From Pirellula sp. (GTDB taxonomy: Bacteria; Planctomycetota; Planctomycetia; Pirellulales; Lacipirellulaceae): a stretch of DNA of 64,000 nucleotides. The translations under genes and the position numbers were made by a program. The notes beneath the pieces are model-generated. The model made no database searches. It was not told where the DNA came from and saw nothing but the letters and a program-made list of their open reading frames with translations. Within the stretch, counting starts at the first letter, position 1, and every line of letters starts with the position of its first letter. Of the stretch, positions 60,503-64,000 are shown piece by piece. The stretch covers positions 1 to 64,000 of the forward strand of contig PNKX01000016.1 in the NCBI GenBank assembly GCA_013822725.1, read 5' to 3'.

Positions 60503-62305
60503 TTAGCGAGTGGTTAGCCGCCTGCGCGTCGCGGCGACACCGACCAAGCCGCCGGCGAGCGCCAGGGCCGTGTTCGGCTCAGGAACGGCGCTCACATTTC
60601 CGTTCACGCTTGCCGGAACATGCAGCCCGTAGGCCCGTTGCCAGGCGAGGTAATCGGCGCCGTCCGTGTCTCCGTCGCCGTCCGCATCGCTAGCGGCGGT
60701 GACGCCGAAGTCAGTTTTCCAAGCGGCGAGATCCGCAGAATCGGCGTCGCCGTCGCCGTCGAGATCGCCGTACTGGATGGAAAGATATTGGTCGACGTCG
60801 ACGTCGTAGAGCCACTGGGTGCGGCCATCGGGCCAGACGATGCGAAGTTCGTCGATCTGCGTTGTGGCGCCGAGGCCGAAGTGGACCGGGACGTCGCTTT
60901 GATTGAAAGTGCCGGCGTTGGTGTTCGCCTCGCGGCGGAGCGTGCGCTCTTCGGGCGTTCCCTCATTGATCGTGGCGTAGACGGTAGCGCCGATCGCGCT
61001 CGTGTTATCTCGCGACCCGCCGAGTTGCAAGTACAGCCAATGGTTGCCGTTCTCGGCCGCGTTGCTGATGAAGACGTGCTCGGGAAAATTACCGTTGGTT
61101 GCAGCGACGAGGTCCTGATCGCCGTCGAGATCGAGATCGCCCCAGGTGCTGTCGTAGGCTCCTTCGTTGGTCGAGGCCATGCCGGCCAGCGTGGTGACGT
61201 CGGTGAAATTCCAGTTGCCGTCGTTGCGATAAAGTTTGCGCGCCTGGTTCGAGCCATTCACGTTCAGATTGTCGTGCATGAACAGATCGAGGTCGCCGTC
61301 GTTGTCGTAGTCGACGGCCTTACCGCCGTTGAGATCGCCGGCGGTATCGGAGAGTAAGGCGTGGCCGAGGATTTCTGCGACGTCGGTGAACTGGTTGTCG
61401 CCGTCGTTGCGGAAGATGCGGGTTTCTTGCTGGTCAGCCCCCACCATGAAGAGGTCGAGTTTGCCGTCGTCGTCGAAGTCGATGAACTCGGAGTGATAGC
61501 TATTGGGCATATTTTGCGTGCCGTTGGAGTCGGCGATGTCGATGAAGCTGAGCGTTCCGGTCTCCGTTAGTTGGTTTTCGTAAAAGTTGTTGCGCAGATT
61601 GACGCCGCCGTTGCAGGTGGAGATGTAGACGTCGAGATCGCCGTCGTCGTCGGTGTCGCCGATGGCCATGCCGTAGGCTTTGGTGCCGAAGTTTTGCTGG
61701 AAGTTGCTGGCGGCGCCAACGGGCGTGAAGTCTCCGTCCGCTCCTTGGAGGTAGATCTGGTGCTTTTCCGGACCTTCCATGCCAATGATCAGGTCGAGGC
61801 GATTGTCGTTGTTCATGTCGCCCCAGGCGACGTTTTGGTGGAAGCCAGGATCGTTCAGGCCAACCGCCGAGCTGACGTTCGTGAACCCGTTGCCGCCGTT
61901 ACGGAGGACGTCTCCGGACGTGCTGCTATTAGTTTGGCCGACGAACACATCGACAAATCCATCGCCGTTGTAGTCGCCCCAGGCGGCGCTCCACGAATCG
62001 CCAATGGCGGAGGAGCCGGAGGGAAGCGTGCTAGTAATGTTCGTGTAACCGAGCGTGCCGTTGCCAGACCCGACGACGTTGTTCCGGTAAAGCTGCCGCG
62101 CGCCGGAACTCCCTTGAAAAAAGAGGTCGAGATCGCCGTCGTTATCGATGTCGGCCAGCGACGCGCTGCGGGCGCTCAGGGCGGCTCCACCGAGGACGGT
62201 GCTCGCCTGGTCCGTAAACGTCGTCTCTGCACTGGCGGCGTTGGAGAGACTAACGGCAAGCAGCGACGAAAGCAGCCGCGACAATCGAAATTGATGCCGA
62301 CGCAT
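60503..62305 (-). CDS. FG-GAP and ASPIC/UnbV PEP-CTERM protein with dockerin
   Basis: 600 residues, signal peptide ending NAASAE. The body has FG-GAP/VCBS repeats (ASLADIDNDGDLDLFFQG; AAWGDYNGDGFVDVFVGQ; IDFDDDGKLDLFMVG) and near the end an ASPIC/UnbV-type region (NHWLYLQLGGSRDNTSAIGATV, VHFGLGATTQIDELRIVWPDGRTQW). A dockerin-like pair follows (GDLDGDGDADSADLAAWK; ADGDGDTDGADYLAWQR), then VPEPNTALALAGGLVGVAATRRR. This architecture is a CRTAC1-like surface protein, probably calcium-stabilised and adhesive. Confidence 0.9.
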   Translation of the reverse strand: MRRHQFRLSRLLSSLLAVSLSNAASAETTFTDQASTVLGGAALSARSASLADIDNDGDLDLFFQGSSGARQLYRNNVVGSGNGTLGYTNITSTLPSGSSAIGDSWSAAWGDYNGDGFVDVFVGQTNSSTSGDVLRNGGNGFTNVSSAVGLNDPGFHQNVAWGDMNNDNRLDLIIGMEGPEKHQIYLQGADGDFTPVGAASNFQQNFGTKAYGMAIGDTDDDGDLDVYISTCNGGVNLRNNFYENQLTETGTLSFIDIADSNGTQNMPNSYHSEFIDFDDDGKLDLFMVGADQQETRIFRNDGDNQFTDVAEILGHALLSDTAGDLNGGKAVDYDNDGDLDLFMHDNLNVNGSNQARKLYRNDGNWNFTDVTTLAGMASTNEGAYDSTWGDLDLDGDQDLVAATNGNFPEHVFISNAAENGNHWLYLQLGGSRDNTSAIGATVYATINEGTPEERTLRREANTNAGTFNQSDVPVHFGLGATTQIDELRIVWPDGRTQWLYDVDVDQYLSIQYGDLDGDGDADSADLAAWKTDFGVTAASDADGDGDTDGADYLAWQRAYGLHVPASVNGNVSAVPEPNTALALAGGLVGVAATRRRLTTR

Positions 62306-62867
62306 TGAACTGAACTCCCAAGCAATGGACTAGCCGCCAGCAAAACCATAACCAGCGGCAGCACTGGTCCGCAACTGGAATGAGCGCGTGGCAACGCGCA
62401 ATCAACGCCCAACTATCGGCGAGTCGCGTCGTAGGAGATTTCACAGCGCGGTCGCAGCGACAGATGTTGACGAACGCCGACGGCGATGTGCTTGGCGTTC
62501 GCTTTGCTGCGCGACGAGCGTTCGCCCACTGCGCTCGATTGTAGCGTTTGCAGCGGAAAATGGGCCAAAATCAGCTCGAGAAGGTTGCTGCTCCGTCATC
62601 TTCATTGAATGCCGGGGCGGACCTGATTAGGCTGCGAATTGACTCGCGAGTCTCGGAATTCTCTCCTCTTTCATCGAGTAATCACCACCGTGACGCACCT
62701 AGTTACTCGTCGATTGCAGTTTGTCGTGGCCGTCGCCAGTTGCGCAGCAGCGCTATTGCTGTGCGCGGCGCCGAGTGTGAATTGGCATTCGCATGACGAG
62801 TTTGCTGCTCGCTATCCGCAGCGGGGACGCGTCGCGCGGTTCTACGGTCGCTCATCGCAGCGAGCCG
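62306..62867. other. Intergenic gap, no convincing gene
   Basis: About 560 bases. The plus-strand frame 62639-62935 contains a hydrophobic stretch (LQFVVAVASCAAALLLCAAPSV), but it has no ribosome binding site and runs into the porin gene on the other strand, so it is not called. The left edge should contain the promoter of the FG-GAP gene. Confidence 0.4.
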
Positions 62868-64000
62868 TTACAACACCACTTCAAACCGCACGCCGGGCGC
62901 AATGGAGTCCGGGTATGCGCCCCCTGGGTTGGTGATGTATTGCAGGTCGAGCTGCAGCGCGACAGAGTCGGTGAGGTAGGCCTTATAGAAAACTTCGCTG
63001 GCGGTTTCATACGTCAGCCCGAAGTACCGCCGAGCCGGGGAACCGTAGAGAACGTTGGTCACGCCGACGCCGACGACGTCGAGATCGCGTCCATGCATGG
63101 GCCCGCGGTAAAGAACGCCGCCGGCGTAATGCTGGTCGACAAGATTGCGGTCGTCGGGCGCCCAGCCGAACTGACCGAAGAAGCCCAGCCCCTGCTGATC
63201 GCCATCGGCGCCTGTCTCGCTGAGGAGCATCTTATCGAACGTGCCCCACGCGCCGTAGTTGTGCCCTAGCAATCGCGGGTGAGGACTCGCGACGACCTCC
63301 GTCGGATCGCCGGAGTGATACCAGCCGCCAATGCGCAGCGTTCCGGGCAACCCGTTGCCCCATTCTTCCGGCTGATGAAGTTCGAGCTGCGCGAGCGACA
63401 TGCAGCCGTATTCGCCCAGATGGCTGAAGCCCCACTGGCCGCCATCGGGGAGGCCGTCGTAGATGCCGCCGCTAATCAGCGCGTTGTCATGTAGATGGCA
63501 GAAGCAGGCCAGCCCCAAGCCCGGGTTAGGAAAGGTGGGCAACGGCACCGTCGGAATTTGGCCGAACGACGAATTGATGAAGTCGCCGCCGAGATCGGCG
63601 AACGCAAAGTCGGCGTTGGCGTCTTGCTTGCCCGCTTTGAAGCCTAAGTTGCCGTCGCCGAAGTCTTGCCGATACCAATATTCGGATATTTGAGCGATCT
63701 CCAGCTTCGGCGCGGAGTCGAGATTACTGATTAGTTGATAATCGCCGACGTAATCTTCGGAAATAGAACGCCCATGATCTGATTGACCGTAGATGAAGAA
63801 TCGTCCGCCATCCCATAGTTGCTGCTTCTGCGTGTCGACCTGGACGACGACGTCGAGGTTGCCGCGATAATGAGTGGAGTCGGCGGTGGCGATGCCGCCC
63901 CGGGCGTTGAGGAAGACTTCGCCGGTGTTGATGTACTCGCCGGTGACGCCGCCGAACTCGCGCGGCATCAGCGGGCCCAAGAAGCCATCGAGAGCTTCAT
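62868..64000 (-). CDS. Carbohydrate porin (OprB-like), C-terminal part only
   Basis: The 3' end is at 62868; the open frame continues past the window edge, so the N-terminus is missing (377 residues present). Text such as GVTGEYINTGEVFLNARGG, NLDVVVQVDTQKQQLWDGGRFFIYGQ, YRQDFGDGNLGFKAGKQDANADFAF and IGGWYHSG matches OprB-type outer-membrane beta-barrels. The C-terminus SIAPGVRFEVVL fits the final beta-strand of a barrel. It should let sugars cross the outer membrane, fitting the sulfatase and other exported enzymes in this region. Confidence 0.88.
   Translation of the reverse strand, partial: EALDGFLGPLMPREFGGVTGEYINTGEVFLNARGGIATADSTHYRGNLDVVVQVDTQKQQLWDGGRFFIYGQSDHGRSISEDYVGDYQLISNLDSAPKLEIAQISEYWYRQDFGDGNLGFKAGKQDANADFAFADLGGDFINSSFGQIPTVPLPTFPNPGLGLACFCHLHDNALISGGIYDGLPDGGQWGFSHLGEYGCMSLAQLELHQPEEWGNGLPGTLRIGGWYHSGDPTEVVASPHPRLLGHNYGAWGTFDKMLLSETGADGDQQGLGFFGQFGWAPDDRNLVDQHYAGGVLYRGPMHGRDLDVVGVGVTNVLYGSPARRYFGLTYETASEVFYKAYLTDSVALQLDLQYITNPGGAYPDSIAPGVRFEVVL

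Noticed and set aside
62639..62935. 98-residue plus-strand frame with a hydrophobic stretch
   Set aside because: No ribosome binding site, overlaps the porin end on the other strand, no family.
1..64000. tRNA, rRNA and riboswitch searches by eye
   Set aside because: No cloverleaf-like sequence with typical TψC text, no rRNA motif and no known riboswitch core was seen; a covariance-model search was not possible here.

Overview
The window looks like chromosome from a planctomycete, most likely of the order Pirellulales (Lacipirellula/Bythopirellula-like). This is inferred from the gene content, not from a marker gene. The typical planctomycete traits are eight PEP-CTERM proteins, dockerin-like GDxNxDGxVDxxD repeats, LEPR/LEDR-type N-termini on giant surface proteins, a DUF1559 prepilin-like protein with the H-x9-DG tail, three Hanks-type kinases, two ECF sigma factors, and sulfatases. 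Coding density is moderate and GC is high. Many intergenic gaps hold palindromic dispersed repeats. No rRNA, tRNA or CRISPR array was seen.

Layout. 0.1-4.0 kb: a DUF1254/DUF1214 protein, a bestrophin-like (DUF4239) membrane protein and a membrane Ser/Thr kinase. 4.9-10.9 kb (minus): a 1976-residue FG-GAP/Calx-beta/dockerin protein built of three tandem modules. 11.3-12.7 kb: a decayed IS3-family transposase and an ECF sigma factor. 12.9-16.8 kb: PEP-CTERM proteins, a DUF1559 protein and an exported protein, ending at a terminator-like hairpin. 16.9-19.2 kb (minus): a kinase fused to PEGA-like and SUMF1/FGE-like regions. 19.9-23.6 kb: a 1242-residue Gly-rich two-module surface protein. 23.8-30.7 kb: a WD40 lipoprotein with a repeated C-terminal domain, a truncated peptidase E, an RluA-type pseudouridine synthase, an alpha/beta hydrolase and aspS.

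31.0-33.9 kb: a redoxin-fold lipoprotein without a CxxC motif, an SRPBCC protein, an exported HMA metal-binding protein and a His/Asp-rich lipoprotein, which may be a metal-handling patch. 34.2-41.6 kb: a coiled-coil exported protein, an FHA protein, a multi-pass kinase coupled to a membrane protein, an ECF sigma factor and an anti-sigma-like protein, which together look like a phospho-signalling and sigma-factor module. 41.7-45.7 kb (minus): a tight operon of a family 2 glycosyltransferase, a BshC-like protein and a GNAT protein.

45.7-51.7 kb is an accessory zone. It has a repeat-filled gap, an NHL-like PEP-CTERM protein, a dead REP-associated tyrosine transposase flanked by inverted REP-like sequences, and a cluster of small genes, mostly on the minus strand with good ribosome binding sites. 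One of these is UPF0270-like. 51.7-64.0 kb is an export-rich region: PEP-CTERM proteins (nucleotide-pyrophosphatase-like, matrixin-like protease, GH25 lysozyme, FG-GAP/UnbV), a sulfatase, a stand-alone M41-like protease and the C-terminal part of a carbohydrate porin.

The most useful leads are the kinase-SUMF1 fusion, the 34-42 kb signalling cluster, the repeated domain after the WD40 propeller, the His/Asp-rich metal protein with its neighbours, the small-gene cluster and the families of palindromic repeats. All function calls rest on reading motifs; no database search was run.
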